DNA of 62,000 nucleotides, from NCBI RefSeq assembly GCF_964340395.1, contig NC_135554.1:4537975-4599974 (forward strand). Direction: 5' to 3'. A program made the translations under genes and the position numbers. Of the stretch, positions 11,911-27,746 are shown piece by piece (within the stretch, counting starts at the first letter, position 1; each line of letters starts with the position of its first letter). This stretch comes from Glandiceps talaboti. Taxonomy: Eukaryota; Hemichordata; Enteropneusta; Spengelidae. The notes under the pieces are model-generated. The model searched no databases. It had not been told where the DNA came from and saw only the letters and a program-made list of their open reading frames with translations.

Positions 11911-13070
11911 GATCACTGAGTGTAAAAGTGCTATATGAACATTACGACCCGTCTCGTTTGACACTTACATGTGTTTCAGTAATGGTACCTATATCTATTC
12001 GTTCGTTCGAATTCTTTCCAGTGGTTTCACCGTCACCGTGTTATTCGATTAAACCTTCCCTGTTATCCATTTACAGTCATTCAGTAAACATTACTTCTAT
12101 CATAGACATGCTTTTCATCTAGTTGCTTTAATTAGTTTACATAATAATGATGTATGGAAAACTCTACAGTCAAAATCTACAGTATTGTCCTGTACTTTTT
12201 TCTTCAATTCAACTTGATAACGTTGAATATATCACTCACTATTGAAATCACTAGCAAACATTTATGCATGGCACCGGTTGTGAACAGTTATATTTTCTTC
12301 CATTTTTGTCAAAAGATGATTATATTCCTTTACAGTGTAAAAGTAATGGGTTGCCGGGGAATATGGGTATAGCTCGTGATAGGGGGAAGCACTCAACTTG
12401 GCAGCTCGAGGTACACAGAATCATAAGTTGGCACACACTGGATAAACTCACACTTGGTTAGGGTTTGAGGTTCCGTTGATAATGAATTTAATGCCCAAGG
12501 AGAAAGCACCTTCATACATCTACATATATTAAAGTTACTAGAAACCTAATTCAACCTAAGTTACAGTATCGGGTTGAACAGTTCTGCAGCACGCCAGCAT
12601 TCCATGACTCGTCAAGCATCAAAACGTCAACTATCTGCCACCGTGGTGTCATAGACCAATCAACCCTAAACGTCGTCTAAATCTCACTTTATATACCCTA
12701 GCTAACCTATCCCTAAGATAAGCGACAGTGAACTTGAATTTCTAACTTTATGAACGTTAAGACATGTCTACTACGTCAGAACACGTTAATTAATTCCATT
12801 TCTATTGACCAGTATCATGTGGCGCAATCTTGGCTAGAGTTAGCTTCTGATTGCAATGTCTAATTTTCAAGCAAGTTCGAACAAATAAGTTTCCAAGATG
12901 GTAGTTGGAACGAGATTATCAAATATAATATTGTACGATGGCTACATACTGGTGCAATAGAAATGATAGAATCTTGACAACATAACGCATAGGTTGTTTT
13001 AGCACTTCATCAACCCTTGTATTTTATTGATATGTTCTGTAACTAGTGTAGTAGGTAATACATGTATAAG
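11911..13070. other. Non-coding spacer upstream of gene B
   Basis: AT-rich single-copy-looking DNA. Short frames at 11928-12461 have no recognisable domain, splice structure or codon bias. I see nothing further. Confidence 0.5.
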
Positions 13071-13075
13071 TATAT

Positions 13076-15865
<2,790 letters not shown>

Positions 15866-16209
15866 CGTACGTACGTACGTGTGTATGTATGTATGTATGT
15901 ATGTATGTATGTATGTATGTATGTATGTATGTATGTATGTATGTATGTATGTATGTATGTACATGTATGTATGTATGTATGTATGTATGTATGCATGTAT
16001 GTATGTATGTATGTATGTATGTATGTATGTGTGTGTGTGTATGTATGTATGTATGTATGTATGTATGTATGAATGTATGTATGTATGTGTGTGTGTGTGT
16101 GTATGTATGTATGAATGTATGTATGTATGTATGTATGTATGTATGTATGTATGTATGTATGTATGTATGTATGTATGTATGTATGTATGTATGTATGTAT
16201 GTATGTATG
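15866..16209. repeat. (GTAT)n microsatellite
   Basis: About 340 bases of GTAT units with brief GTGT, GCAT and GAAT interruptions. It borders the 3' end of the LINE remnant. Confidence 0.97.
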
Positions 16210-16279
16210 GTCTTTGTTCAGTACTTCTAGATACATTGAGATATTGTATAAAACTTACTGAATGAACTCTACATGTCAT

Positions 16280-17575
16280 TTATTTCTTTTCTCAAACTCA
16301 TTGTATGAAAAACAAACACTGCTGCATGTTTACCGTAATTTTATTTTCTGTTGACATTAGTTGAATAAACTTTCCTTCATTTGGTTGGTTATAGACCATA
16401 GGAATGTATTTCTTTCTTTGAATATCAAAACATGGACAAAATCATAAGAAAATGGTATTCATCTTCGATTTCATTTCTCTCACACAACAAACAAATCCCT
16501 TGGTTTCTGTCAGTTCCAAGTTTACGATCTGTTTAAATTCTTAACAAGTGGGAGGAACAACGAAACCGAGTAAGCATGTGGATATGTGGTGGTATTTTGA
16601 CGAGAAAAAGATATTTTCCAGTTCAAGTGTAGTCTTAAAATCCCTGTAGCGTGTCAACTTATCAATCAAGAGTACTTGTCAGGTTTCATACAAATACCTC
16701 CTAAAAACTTCAGCAAAAGTTTTCATAAAAATGTTTTCGTCAACATTGGTTTCATTTGACCACATCTCTTCTAAGTTACTTAGGTGCAAACATTTTTTAA
16801 CATGATGTACCCAAGTTGATTTGGATCAGATACCCGATAGTTCAATATCAGGTAACATCTTATAACATTTCTTTGGATAGGATATCTATAATCGGGCATT
16901 TTGAAAAGTTTAATACAATATTTAATGCATCTTTTTGCTGTGTGTAGGTAAATAGGGTATCGTCCACACTTTCCCAAGACAGCCACGTTTGGTGCATTTG
17001 TTGGAACTCCCAAGACAGCTACGACATGTAAACAACTATACTCTCTCTAACCAGTCATATTTATCCAACCCCTACACTTCTGAGCCATAAGTTATTATTG
17101 GTAAAATCATAGAATCAAATATCTTTTAAAATGCATGATGTGGAAGCATACCTATTTTCTTTGTAGCTCTGACAATACCCATGAAAGCCTGTTTTGTTTG
17201 TTGTGCTAGTGATTTGGTAGCCACAGACCTACACGAAAATAACAAACCTAAATATTTATAATACGGAACTACATTTACTCGTTTATCGTTAAAGAACCAA
17301 GTCTCAGCTTTCGAAAGATATCCCCTTGCTTTAAATGCAATGCCTTTTGTTTTGGACAGATTCATCGACAATCTCCATGTTTTACAATAAGAATCAAGGC
17401 AATTTAATAGACGTTGTAAACCAGTAACAGTATCTAAAAAGAGTACAATATCATCTGCGAAAAGAAGACACAACATTTCTATAAAATCAGGACAGAGCTG
17501 TATACCACTATTTTCATTGTTGTGTATGAGTTGAATTAATTCATTAATAATGGTAAGGACATAATCGCACTGCGA
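16280..17575 (-). mobile_element. Degenerate LINE reverse-transcriptase remnant
   Basis: Read on the minus strand from about 17575, an INELIQLI segment leads to the reverse-transcriptase palm motif LLFADDIVLF (near 17460). Then come NLSKTKGIAFKARG and VVPYYKYLGLLFS (to 17126). After stops and frame changes the typical LINE tail follows: an ILPIITYGSEV-like segment, TNAPNVAVLGKCGRYPIYL (17010-16940) and EDEYHFLM near 16470. Several stops and frameshifts make it inactive. The 5' endonuclease part is missing, so it is a truncated copy. It lies between genes B and C. The clade is not determined. Confidence 0.85.
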
Positions 17576-17725
17576 CCCCCCCCCCCCTTTGTAAATGTTA
17601 AGGCACCCTTATTGGATTAATTATTACTATTTGGATGGAATAACTTTGGCATTTGAATTTTTCAATAAATGGCCAATGTCTTATCAGTATCGAAGAAATG
17701 AACATAATGTTGCCATGACAACAGT

Positions 17726-17939
17726 TTAGAAGACTACAATAATGAGAATGGTAATTACAATGATGCCAATGATTGTAGACGTGATGGATAGGTATAGAGA
17801 ATAGTCCGTGTAACGATCAGCATTATCTTCACCATCACGTGTACTGGTTCGTTGATAAATTGCCTGAAATGAAAATAATAGAGATAAGATGAGTAAATAA
17901 ACAACATAGGACCAGTCTGTCTGTCTGTCTGTCTATCTG

Positions 17940-17973
<34 letters not shown>

Positions 17974-18220
17974 TGTATGTATGTATGTATGTATGTATGT
18001 GTTCCTGCCTGCCTGCCTGTCTGTCTGTCTGTCTGTCTGTCTGGCTGTCTGTCATTGTGATTTGTATAATGTTTATCATGAATCCTGAATAAATAACTGT
18101 TGATATGTATGTATGTCTATCTGTCAGTCATCGAGTCAATCAATCAGTCTATCTCTGTCGCTCACTGTTATTTCTATCTTCCTGTCTAGCTATATCTCTC
18201 TCTACATATGAATGAATCAA

Positions 18221-18279
<59 letters not shown>

Positions 18280-18872
18280 GAGGATAAAGTACAATCAAAT
18301 TTAGCTCACTGTCTGAAAACGCACTACAAGACCATGGGCATACTCACCATTCCTGAAACAGTGATAGCAGCAATCCCTACTGGCCAGAAGCAACACAGAC
18401 ATGCTACTATGGCATATACCATTGCTCCAATGTCTTTGGAAGTCACTGACTTACGCTCGCTACGTTCAATAACAGTGATGTTCTGAGAGTATGGAGCGAC
18501 GACCTGAAAGAAAACATCATGATAAATTGGATTATATGAGTAATAATAACATAATTATAATAATGATATCTCATTATGATATCAGTAATTAATTGTAGTC
18601 TCTGCAATCAAACTGATAGGATTACATACTTCACATTGTCACCTCTAACCTACCAAGTCCCTTTTTATACAACAAAATCATGGCTTAAATCTTGCCGTAG
18701 AACTTTAGCTATATCAGAAACAAATGGTATAGCGACAAGGTTCTAACCATCCACCTCTCCTCCTTCTCCATCACCACCACCACCACCACCACCACCACCA
18801 CCACCACCACCACCACCGACGCCGCCGACGCCGCCGCCGCCGCCGCCGCCGCTGTCGTCGTCGTCGTCGTCG

Positions 18873-18938
<66 letters not shown>

Positions 18939-20441
18939 ACATATCAACGACATTCTTATTATTTGGAAATGTTTTCAAAATATGGTATCGTTGAGATCAA
19001 ACTTATCGTGCTTACCACTGGGTATTGAGGGTTTTCACCAAAGCCTGATACTGCACCAGGAACTGTACTTGGTGTGTGATAACCAGATTGTTGGTTGGGA
19101 TCTACCGGAACAGGCAGTGGTTGAGTGGGATAGGGTCCAGGTAATGGCTCTTTTCCTGTATACGGTCCTGATCCAATAGAACCAGACATAACTTACAGAA
19201 AGTTCATTGTAATCTTGTAGAATTAAATGTAATTAGCTTTATACTTACGAAATGAGATGACCACTGAGAAGTCATCTAACCAGTCATTGGCTACACCTGA
19301 ATAGTTGCACACACCTACATCCCCATCTCACACTTCCTTTAATGCGCTGAATAAAACTTAATTTACACACCTTTCCATCCTGTCAGGATCCCTCCCCAAA
19401 TCAAATATCTAACGCAATGACTTATCGTGTATAGACCATTACATCCCAAACATCGAAATATGTATTTACTTTCCTTCGACTCTCAGCTCAGCAACATCAC
19501 ATAACATAACACTAAATCTGATTCAGACCCAATACACTTTGTGACATTTCCTTCAATCCACTAAAATCAATCAGTAGCGTATTTGATAAGTTCGAGTTTG
19601 GGCTCATACGAGGAAAATAGAATGAAGTGATTATTTCATATCCCCCCCCCCCCCCTGTTTCGCACGATAAAATGTCTATGAACGACATTCGACTACAGGA
19701 CGTAATGTAAAATGGTGGTGATACAAATAAAAACTTATACAATTTCGATTTGCGATTCAAATACATCAATGCTACTTTTTTATCTGTATTTTATTCGCAC
19801 AATGCAAATGTAACTATGTCTTATTATCTGGTGAAAGAATTAATTCAATTCCATTGTGAAAATGATTGTAAAATCGTCCTACCAAGAAAATTGACCTACT
19901 CAGTTCTTGGAATTGTGTCATGTTTAGATATCGCTAAAGTGTGTAGTGAAAATAATTATATAGAATACTTTTCAATACACTTATTTCACTACTATATCCT
20001 TCTTATAGCTATGTTTTCGTATTTATAGAATTTAAAAAAAAATGTAAATTTACATAGGTCGGTTCAGTGATAAGTTATCGCGATCAGCGTCAAAGTCCAC
20101 TTAAGGCCTGCTAGAAAGACGATTTAGATAACAAAAGTTGTTGATCGCATTCTTTTCAAATGTATCCATTTCAAGTCAAATTTGATGACAGAAATCACCA
20201 GAAAGTGTGTTCAAAAGGTTCCATGTCTCAAGATGTGTCATCTGAGATTAGAAACAGTGGATAAATTTACTTTCGTTTTTGCAGTCCAGCCATTCTTACA
20301 CACGTAATGTTTTGAAAGCCGACTTTCGTTCACCTTATGGTGAATTACGCAATCCTGGTGTTATATATCTCATAGTTTGAAACATCTGATGGTATTTTAG
20401 AATCCCATGATATTTCTTGATAACCTACCTTGGATCTCCAT
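17726..20441 (-). CDS. Dispanin gene C: short CD225-domain protein with a Pro-rich N-terminal region
   Basis: Coding exons on the minus strand: 20441-20429 (tentative), 19191-19016, 18503-18348 and 17863-17726. The model gives 160 residues. The tentative exon 1 (MEIQ plus G, then GTAGGT; context GACATGG) matches the phase-1 first intron of the sister genes. If it is wrong, translation can start at the ATG at 19189, giving 155 residues. Exon 2 is Pro/Gly/Gln-rich ([15 protein letters not shown]) and ends GENPQYPV before GTAAGC. Exon 3 has [15 protein letters not shown] and helix 1 (about 90-113) with [13 protein letters not shown], then a GTGAGT donor. Exon 4 starts [13 protein letters not shown] and has helix 2 (about 137-159) ending IIVVF with no tail. 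Introns hold CTGT and triplet microsatellites. Expected to be a two-helix membrane protein of vesicles or plasma membrane; the exact role is unknown. Confidence 0.83.
17911..18052. repeat. CTGT/GTAT/CTGC microsatellite in gene C intron 3
   Basis: Short CTGT, GTAT, CTGC and CTGT blocks follow each other. A further CTGT array of about 60 bases follows at 18221-18281 in the same intron. Confidence 0.9.
18772..18939. repeat. Trinucleotide block array in gene C intron 2
   Basis: Ordered blocks of CAC, CGC, CGT and CAT triplets. Each differs from its neighbour by one base. Poly-Met, poly-Thr, poly-Ala and poly-Val frames here are repeat translations, not a gene. Confidence 0.95.
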
Positions 20442-21790
20442 GTCTATAACGTAGATGTGGCTGGTATCAAATGCGGTAACGGTTAATTGTTTGGTACGTT
20501 GCTAGGCTATAAGTTAATATTAATGTAATATGATAACTTTTGTATAAAATAAGTCAAAATGTAACCTCAAGATGTAACCCTATAATGATGACCTTTAACC
20601 TTTTGACACTCCCACCAACCCAACTGGGTTTTTTTGCAGTAATCACAGAACGAAAATTCCACCAATTAATGAATAATGGATTATTCCATTTCTGCATCTA
20701 AAGTAGCTAACCAATTTATCAAGATGCCACTAATGGAGCCTTCAGTATTTATGGGGGGGGGGGGGAATAGAGGTGTCACTTTTTATAAATCAGCTTTTGG
20801 GCGAGGGTCATATTTTATGTATTTTTTCCGTCATCCCATCAGGTATGCTATTAGTCTATATCAATCTAATTGCTGCTGACAACCAATGTAATGAATGAAT
20901 TGATTGTCATATCAGTTGTGGTGTGAGGAGAGCAGTGGATCTCACTGGTGTAATGTTGATAATGTTGTGAAGATCATGACCTTGGTCCCGACAATTTTGG
21001 GATAGTTAGGGAGTTGTGGCCGTCAGCTCAGCCAAACACATGTATTTATTAATGCAGTGCTAGTGCCATCTCACACACCCGCATGGCGGTAGTAGTGGGA
21101 CATGACCAGTGCCGTTTAAACTTTCAAAATTAGGCCTTAAACACATCAACAAAATGTTAGCCCTATGTGATCGGTGAGGGCGCACAGTACAGGGCTAGGG
21201 ATACAGGGATCCTAGTATACAAGTGCAATTATGCAGTAGATACATACAAAACAACCCAAGTTTTAGCTATTTATGCGAAGCTTCGAGGACTGTGAGAGAG
21301 TCTAGCCTCATACGTTTCTTAAAATATTAGACGATAATTTAGAAACTGCTACACTTAACCTACATTTAGTTAGGCAAGCTCCGTCACAATTTATGGTAAA
21401 AACGTCCGGCAATTGTTAGGAACTTCGCTAGCTTCTAATCATACAAAATGTAAACTACTATAATGTAAACACGTTGAAATTAATAATTAAATATTAATTG
21501 GTTAATATTCATAACCCCCGGATGTACCCATAGCATGATATTGATCAATTGACTTTCTTCTATACTAGTTTGGGGCTTGGTGGGATAATCTCCCATTAGA
21601 TAAGAAGCAAATAAATCCTGTAACCGCTGCTTTGGTAAATTATAAGGTCAGGGTTTTTTAATTTAGATAAGAGGAGAGGAATGGACGAGATGTGTTTATT
21701 TTGTCAATAAAAAGATCATTACATACAGCTGAGAAATGTAGCCAGTGAAAGAAGATACGTATACAGTTTTATATCACACAAAAAACACTC
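20442..21790. other. Spacer upstream of gene C with a dispersed G-tract repeat copy
   Basis: This contains the upstream region of gene C and, at about 20728-20985, one copy of a dispersed repeat. The repeat has a GAGCCTTCAGTATTTA lead, a long G-run, a GGGTCATATTTTA motif and a TGTGAGGAGAG block. No coding sequence is recognised. Confidence 0.5.
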
Positions 21791-21793
21791 AAC

Positions 21794-22217
<424 letters not shown>

Positions 22218-22219
<2 letters not shown>

Positions 22220-22755
22220 TGATAATAATGCTTTATTTCCCAGATTCAAAAAGACATTATAATAAGATACAAATACATAAGAAAATTCTTACTTATTTCA
22301 ATAAGATGGGAAAACGGGGAAAATGGAAATTAGTTGTCTGGCAACTCATCAAGTCCGTTCCCGCTTATTTAAGTGTCTTAACAAAATTCAACAAATATCT
22401 CTGGACAAACTGTTTGTATTTTCTGAAAATAAATGTACAATGGATTTCTTCATTACTGGGGTCCAATATTTACAAGCCTTCTCTCAAGAAGTTCACAAAA
22501 TGTTTAACACTGAACTTTACAGGTGTAATAAACAAATTGAGGGAAACACATTCATTAACTTTCAGTATATGCAGTTGTCATGGGGAGGGTCATGTTTTAC
22601 AAAATGCGATAAAGGGGAGAGTCACTTTTTACAAATGGAGAATGGGGGGGGGGGTCATGTTTTACTTAACAGACCATGTGTGATTTCTTCCGGCCCTCCC
22701 CCTTGTCAATTAATGGAATCCGAAGTTTGCTTTCTTAAGATATTGTCTACTTACC
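22218..22755. repeat. Copy of the dispersed G-tract repeat (about 22570-22690) and flank
   Basis: Between two microsatellites lies single-copy-looking AT-rich DNA followed by a repeat segment with GGGAGGGTCATGTTTTAC, a G-run and GGGTCATGTTTTACTT. The same motif set occurs near 20740, 27120, 33060 and 57850. Open frames here have no recognisable domain. Confidence 0.55.
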
Positions 22756-22756
22756 T

Positions 22757-22765
22757 GCCTGTTTA

Positions 22766-22841
<76 letters not shown>

Positions 22842-22916
22842 CCCGCCCGCCCGCCCGCCCGTCCGTCCGTCCGTCCGTCCGTCCGTCCGTCCGTCCGTCC
22901 GTCCGTCCGTCCGTCC

Positions 22917-22972
<56 letters not shown>

Positions 22973-22974
22973 GC
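22757..22974. repeat. CTGT-CTGC-CCGC-CCGT-CTGT block microsatellite
   Basis: Five uniform tetranucleotide blocks, each a single substitution from the next, returning to the starting unit. The Arg-Thr-Asp-Gly and Cys-Leu-Ser-Val frames are repeat artefacts. Confidence 0.97.
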
Positions 22975-24051
22975 GTATAAAATGCTACTTAGGCTTGGTT
23001 TGTATATCCTATTATGACACATTGATTCAACTACTATGACACTCTATAGGCATCATACTGTCAATCATTGACACCATAGTCCTGTCACGATATCCCTGTT
23101 TCTATTTAATTTAAAAATTTAACCCTTGACCTTTGTTTAAGGTTGCGATAGTAATGATGGTACTAAAGTCTAGCTGAAGCAACCAGTTATTTTTAACACA
23201 TACCGTTGAACATTTGCCAAACATACACACATACAACCATTTCCAACAAAATGCTGTGACGATCACTATGATAACTCGAGAGAAATGTAAGTCTGTTTTT
23301 TTTCTACGAGAGATAAATAGATGTATACACGTGGTAGATATATATTACTGTCCATGTTTGTGTTACTAGAACCTTGAACAGTGTTGATATTCGGTGTTTG
23401 AACTGACTGTGATATTTGGCACAGTTCCCTGTGTACACGTTGACTATACTGTCGTAATCAACACAGTAACCAAGTCTTCTGTCTTTCATAGATTAACCGT
23501 CACTCTTAATCTCAAATATGATTATCGCATATGCTGAATTTCTTAATCCAATCATAATATAATCCTAGTGTTGATGTTTGATGATAATCGATCGGTATAT
23601 ACAAGAACAAAAACAGAACTACCGGTAACGAAAAAATGGCGTCACGGAAATATTTTCAACTACTCCAATCTGACCTATTACAATATACAGTTGCAAACAA
23701 CCTTGTCAACCGCCATTTGCGATTTTTGTCATTTTTTGGTTGTTTTTGTTTGCTTTAACTTGTTGTGTGCTAGTTTTTCATTTATTCTTAAAATTGTTGT
23801 CCTCAAAATATAAGTAAAAAAATCTTTACAAATACTGGATAGTTCTTTAAGTAAATAAACACTTATCTCCCAAGAAGTCCAGAGAGGGCCATCGTTCATG
23901 GGTTCAGTGTTAATGCAGGAGGAAACCCGGCGGAGTATCCGAGGAAAACCTGCGTCATTCGGGAGATTCAACTGAACGACAACTGTCTTACTTTAATACA
24001 GCGGGCAAATTTTAATCAAACCTTGAATGAAATTTACCAATCAAACCCTGA
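22975..24051. other. Upstream region of dispanin gene D
   Basis: AT-rich spacer with no recognisable gene. Close to gene D's ATG are a TGCGTCAT (AP-1/CRE-like) site near 23951-23958 and a short duplicated segment containing AATCAAACC and TGAATGA (about 24014-24056). A promoter probably lies here. Confidence 0.4.
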
Positions 24052-25415
24052 ATGAGTGCGAACCCCGGCCGCAGTGGTAAGATGCAAGTAAAGTAAAGTA
24101 AAGTCGTCGCCGCGCTCCGATCAGGACGACTTTAGTTTAGATAAAACGTAGCAAAAAAGGCGCGAGCGACTGTCGACAGTCAACCACTCGCGATCTACCA
24201 CCGACAACTGCAAAACGTTCAAAGTCACCATCAATTCTCCCCTTTTTCTTAATAAGCTTTCGAAAGTATAATTATGATAATATTCTCCGACTTCTATTTT
24301 TTTTATGCAGTCAGAAATACTTTATGACATGAGGGGATATCTATAGTCTGGATGCCAACGTGCTCTCTAACTAAACCACGTCTAGTCAAACTCCCTCAAT
24401 CAACACGGCAATGCATAAAGTTATTAATCCAATCAGTGAATATCAACTGTTATAAATAACGACTTAAATATACCATATTTTTTACATCACATAACTGCCC
24501 CAATAAACACTAACTTTATGAAGAACTATAGTGGTCTGGGGTTATTGGTTAGAATGTTGTGATTGAATAACAAAGACATGATGTTAACTTTGTGGGTGGC
24601 TGTGGGTGAATTTTATATTCCATCCCATGCATCTCGGGACTTCTAGAGTAACGACTTTGACTATACTGTGAGTTGAGGGGATCTAGACTAGGATTTTCAC
24701 TACTCGTATCGTCTTTGCCTTGTACTGAGAGACAAGGCAGGGACATCTCACTAGGGTCTAATTGTCCATTGATAATATGATACATGCCATTAGAAACAAA
24801 TTATGATACATCATTATGTCAAAAAATTAATTTATTTATTTATTGTCTGTTAAGTTCAACATTGAACTATGTATCATAAGTTAATATTAATATTTTTGTT
24901 TGCACGGGTTGTGTAAGTTTTCAGGGATGTGAATTTGTTGGTCAGTATTGTTGTACCCATATACATATACAATGTACATGTAGTTCCAATCTGATTCACG
25001 ATCGATATTGTAAACCTTACGGTGACGGTGTGGAAACCAGTACATGCACACTGAGTGATGATCGGGTTTGCTAGCAATGTCATGACGTATTTACATTTGA
25101 TATAATTATCACAATAACGTTGTTGATGCATTTTTTCAATATTCACATATCGCTATTGTGATGTCCTATTTTGCCCACAGTGCCTCCGTATTCTGTTGGT
25201 GAATCGCCACCATCGTATGCGATTGCCGTTGGTGGCGCTGAGCCACATTATACAGCTGACAACGGAGTTTCGATTCCACCTGCACAGTCACAGAGGGTCC
25301 ACTATAGGTCTGATGGTACGATACATGTGAGTTGAAATCATTTGTCCTCAACCCCCAAAAATTGAAAAATTTGAATCATGCGTTACTTAGATGATGATGA
25401 TGATGATGATGATGA

Positions 25416-25454
<39 letters not shown>

Positions 25455-25522
25455 TACGATGGTGATAGTGGTAGTGGTGGTGATTTACAAAAATGAAATG
25501 ACATTTGCTTCTATCTATAAAG

Positions 25523-25598
<76 letters not shown>

Positions 25599-26325
25599 GC
25601 AGGTGGAACTCACTCAAGTTGAAAGCGATGGCAGACGGTTACGAGACACACATGTTGGTTCGAATTATAAAGATATCGTAGGATTAATCCTGGCACTATT
25701 TACATGTTTCTTCTGTTTCTGGCCACTTGGAGTGGTAGCAATTATATTCTCAGGCATCGTAAGTTAAGAATACAATATGCTGACATTTGTAAAAACTGAA
25801 AATACAGATCGTAAATCAGAGATGATGACGAAAGTTTACGATTGGAATTGATGTTAATCTTGATTTAATATACTCATAGACTAACAGCCCAGTTCATAAT
25901 CTACCATCATTTGAAGTCTGCTCATGTCATGGCACTATTAAAGTGTTCTTATGCCAAACATTTTTGAAAGATAACTTCTTGATTTTTTTGTAACATTCGG
26001 GCACACAATATTCAGACTAACAATGCCAACGATAGCATTGCTGTCAACATGTTAGTGCAAAAGATGGTGGTATTTACAAAAATCCATGTTTAATCGTACC
26101 TATATCTTTTTTCTTCTCCTGTAGGCATTATCATATCGTGGTCGGGGCAGTACAGCGACAGCTAACAGTATGACAACTGTATCTATTCTGATTTCACTTG
26201 TGACTTTGATTATCGGTATTGTAGTTATTATCATTGTGGTCAAAGCTGGAAAACAATACAGTCATAACTACCACCAAGACCATGACGAAAACTCAACAGA
26301 AGCGGAACTCGATTTAGTTCGATAA
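24052..26325 (+). CDS. Dispanin gene D: CD225-domain protein with a C-terminal cytosolic tail
   Basis: Four exons on the plus strand: 24052-24076, 25181-25326, 25603-25758 and 26125-26325, encoding 175 residues. Exon 1 (MSANPGRS plus G, then GTAAGA) pairs with a TTGCCCACAG acceptor that completes a Val codon; later joins are phase 0. Exon 2 starts PPYSVGESPPSY and contains a PPSY motif at 18-21. Exon 3 has NYKDIVG and helix 1 (about 84-107) with CFFCFWPLGVVAIIFSG. Exon 4 starts ALSYRGRGST and has helix 2 (about 128-148), followed by a 27-residue hydrophilic tail rich in His, Asp and Glu ending ELDLVR. The tail is absent from the other four members. It is the only cluster member on the plus strand. 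A (TC)n tract forms the polypyrimidine tract of the exon 3 acceptor. AATAAA signals follow at 26336 and 26791. Confidence 0.86.
25389..25455. repeat. (GAT)n/(GAC)n triplet array in gene D intron 2
   Basis: GAT triplets change to GAC triplets. The apparent poly-Asp frame is out of the gene model and lies in the intron. Confidence 0.93.
25529..25594. repeat. (TC)n microsatellite forming the exon 3 polypyrimidine tract of gene D
   Basis: About 33 TC dinucleotides end 5 bases before TGCAG, directly in front of coding exon 3 at 25603. By position the repeat is the polypyrimidine tract of this 3' splice site. Confidence 0.9.
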
Positions 26326-26335
26326 CAGAAGGCCT

Positions 26336-26341
26336 AATAAA
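26336..26341 (+). terminator. AATAAA polyadenylation signal after gene D
   Basis: AATAAA lies 11 bases after the stop codon of gene D. Another AATAAA at 26791-26796 could be used for a longer 3' untranslated region. Confidence 0.45.
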
Positions 26342-27746
26342 ATAGCTTTACAGTGTATTTGGTGTTTTCCCCATACTATGATTCTGGATGCAAGGCTACT
26401 GATAGTCCTTGCTACTTGCAAAAGACACGTGGCTGTGTAATCACCCACAGGCGGCTGAGAAGGGTATCGATATCAACAAACCGTTTCAGACGAGTCTTTA
26501 AGTAACAGTTGTTTAATTTAAAAGTGTACTTATCATGAAATGTATCATGTTTTAAAGAAAAAAACCATAAAATTCAAATCGAAAATTTTGAAAAGAATAA
26601 CGACACTTTGTTATGATTATTGGAAGTGAAGCTGACACAAAAACATTTTTCTTGGTTGTAACTACTTGAAATTGTCGAAAGATCGTTTTGAGATTGTGCA
26701 CAAGTGAAAACCTACCCACCTATTTTGGGCCTTCCTCATTCAGATGTTGTGCTCTATATGTTGATAAAATTTGCAAAAATGTGGTAAAGAAATAAAATAC
26801 TTATTATTTAAAATGAACCAATAAAATGGAAATGAAATCTTTTCTCCTGGGCTTGAATGTATATTGACTCTAGATGTATTCAAGGGGAACAAGCTTTATA
26901 TGTGTTGCATTTCTTCTTACTTAGGAACATAGAAAAGTTATTTTCACCAACTCTGCATTGGGGGACCTCTATTGATTGATTGAATATAGTTATATAACAA
27001 AATTGACTGCTGTAAAATGTAGCTATATACAGTTATGTTGTTAAATGCGGCTTAAAGGAGGGTTGTTATACACTTGGGTGATGCATAGAGGGAAGTAAGG
27101 GAAACTTCAGGAGATGGGGGGGGGCGGTTATTTTACAAATCAGTTCTCGATGGAGGGCCATAGTTGAGGAAAAAATGGGGAGGGTCACATTTTACTTTCA
27201 CTCCATGTATTATACAAATTTTAATTAGTTTGTGATTTTTGGCATGATCCCACCGCTGCCACCATTGTACCGTAATATTAGAACATACCAGTCAAAGTTG
27301 CTGGTGACAACCATGCAGTGAGTCGTTACTTGGTGGTGTGAGGAGAGGTGTAAGTCTCACAGGAAATATAAGGGTGAACAGTGTGGTCGTTACTTGGTGG
27401 CATGAGGAGGGATGTAGGTTTCACAGGAGTCAAGGATGGACAGTGTGGGCAGATATTTAGGGTAATGTGATGGAATGTACCTACAATGTCGCCATCAGTA
27501 GTGCGCCCATTTTGTCTTCATCAACTTTGCCAATTTGATCAAAGTACGGGAATTAGTTGATACAGTAACTCCCTATTCACTACCACAGTGGTGTTGGTAG
27601 GGAGAAACAACCAATGCCTTTAAAATCACCAATGTGGTGGCAGTGGGGTTAAGTCCTTATCAATGTGGTGGCAGCGGTGGGATCGAGTCCTTACCACTGA
27701 TTCTGGGACTCATGTGATACTTCACATCTGACAGCATTTCAACCCA
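26342..27746. other. 3' flank of gene D and a dispersed G-tract repeat copy
   Basis: Non-coding DNA. About 27110-27440 is a longer copy of the dispersed repeat: G-run, GGGAGGGTCACATTTTACTT, CTGGTGACAACCATG and GTGGTGTGAGGAGAG blocks. The block GTTACTTGGTGG-TGAGGAG is itself duplicated within it. Nothing else is recognised. Confidence 0.55.

Noticed and set aside
19750-20028. Plus-strand frame of 92 codons starting [10 protein letters not shown]
   Set aside because: AT-rich, no domain, and it lies inside the first intron of gene C on the other strand; probably chance.
22219-22683. Plus-strand frame of 154 codons beside microsatellites
   Set aside because: No domain. A second overlapping frame is equally open, and the 3' half is a dispersed repeat also seen elsewhere in the window.
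24549-24785. Minus-strand frame with QYSQSRYSRSPEMHGMEY in gene D's first intron
   Set aside because: It is not repeat-derived and could be an exon. It matches no domain, overlaps no other exon of the cluster and has no partner, so no gene is called.
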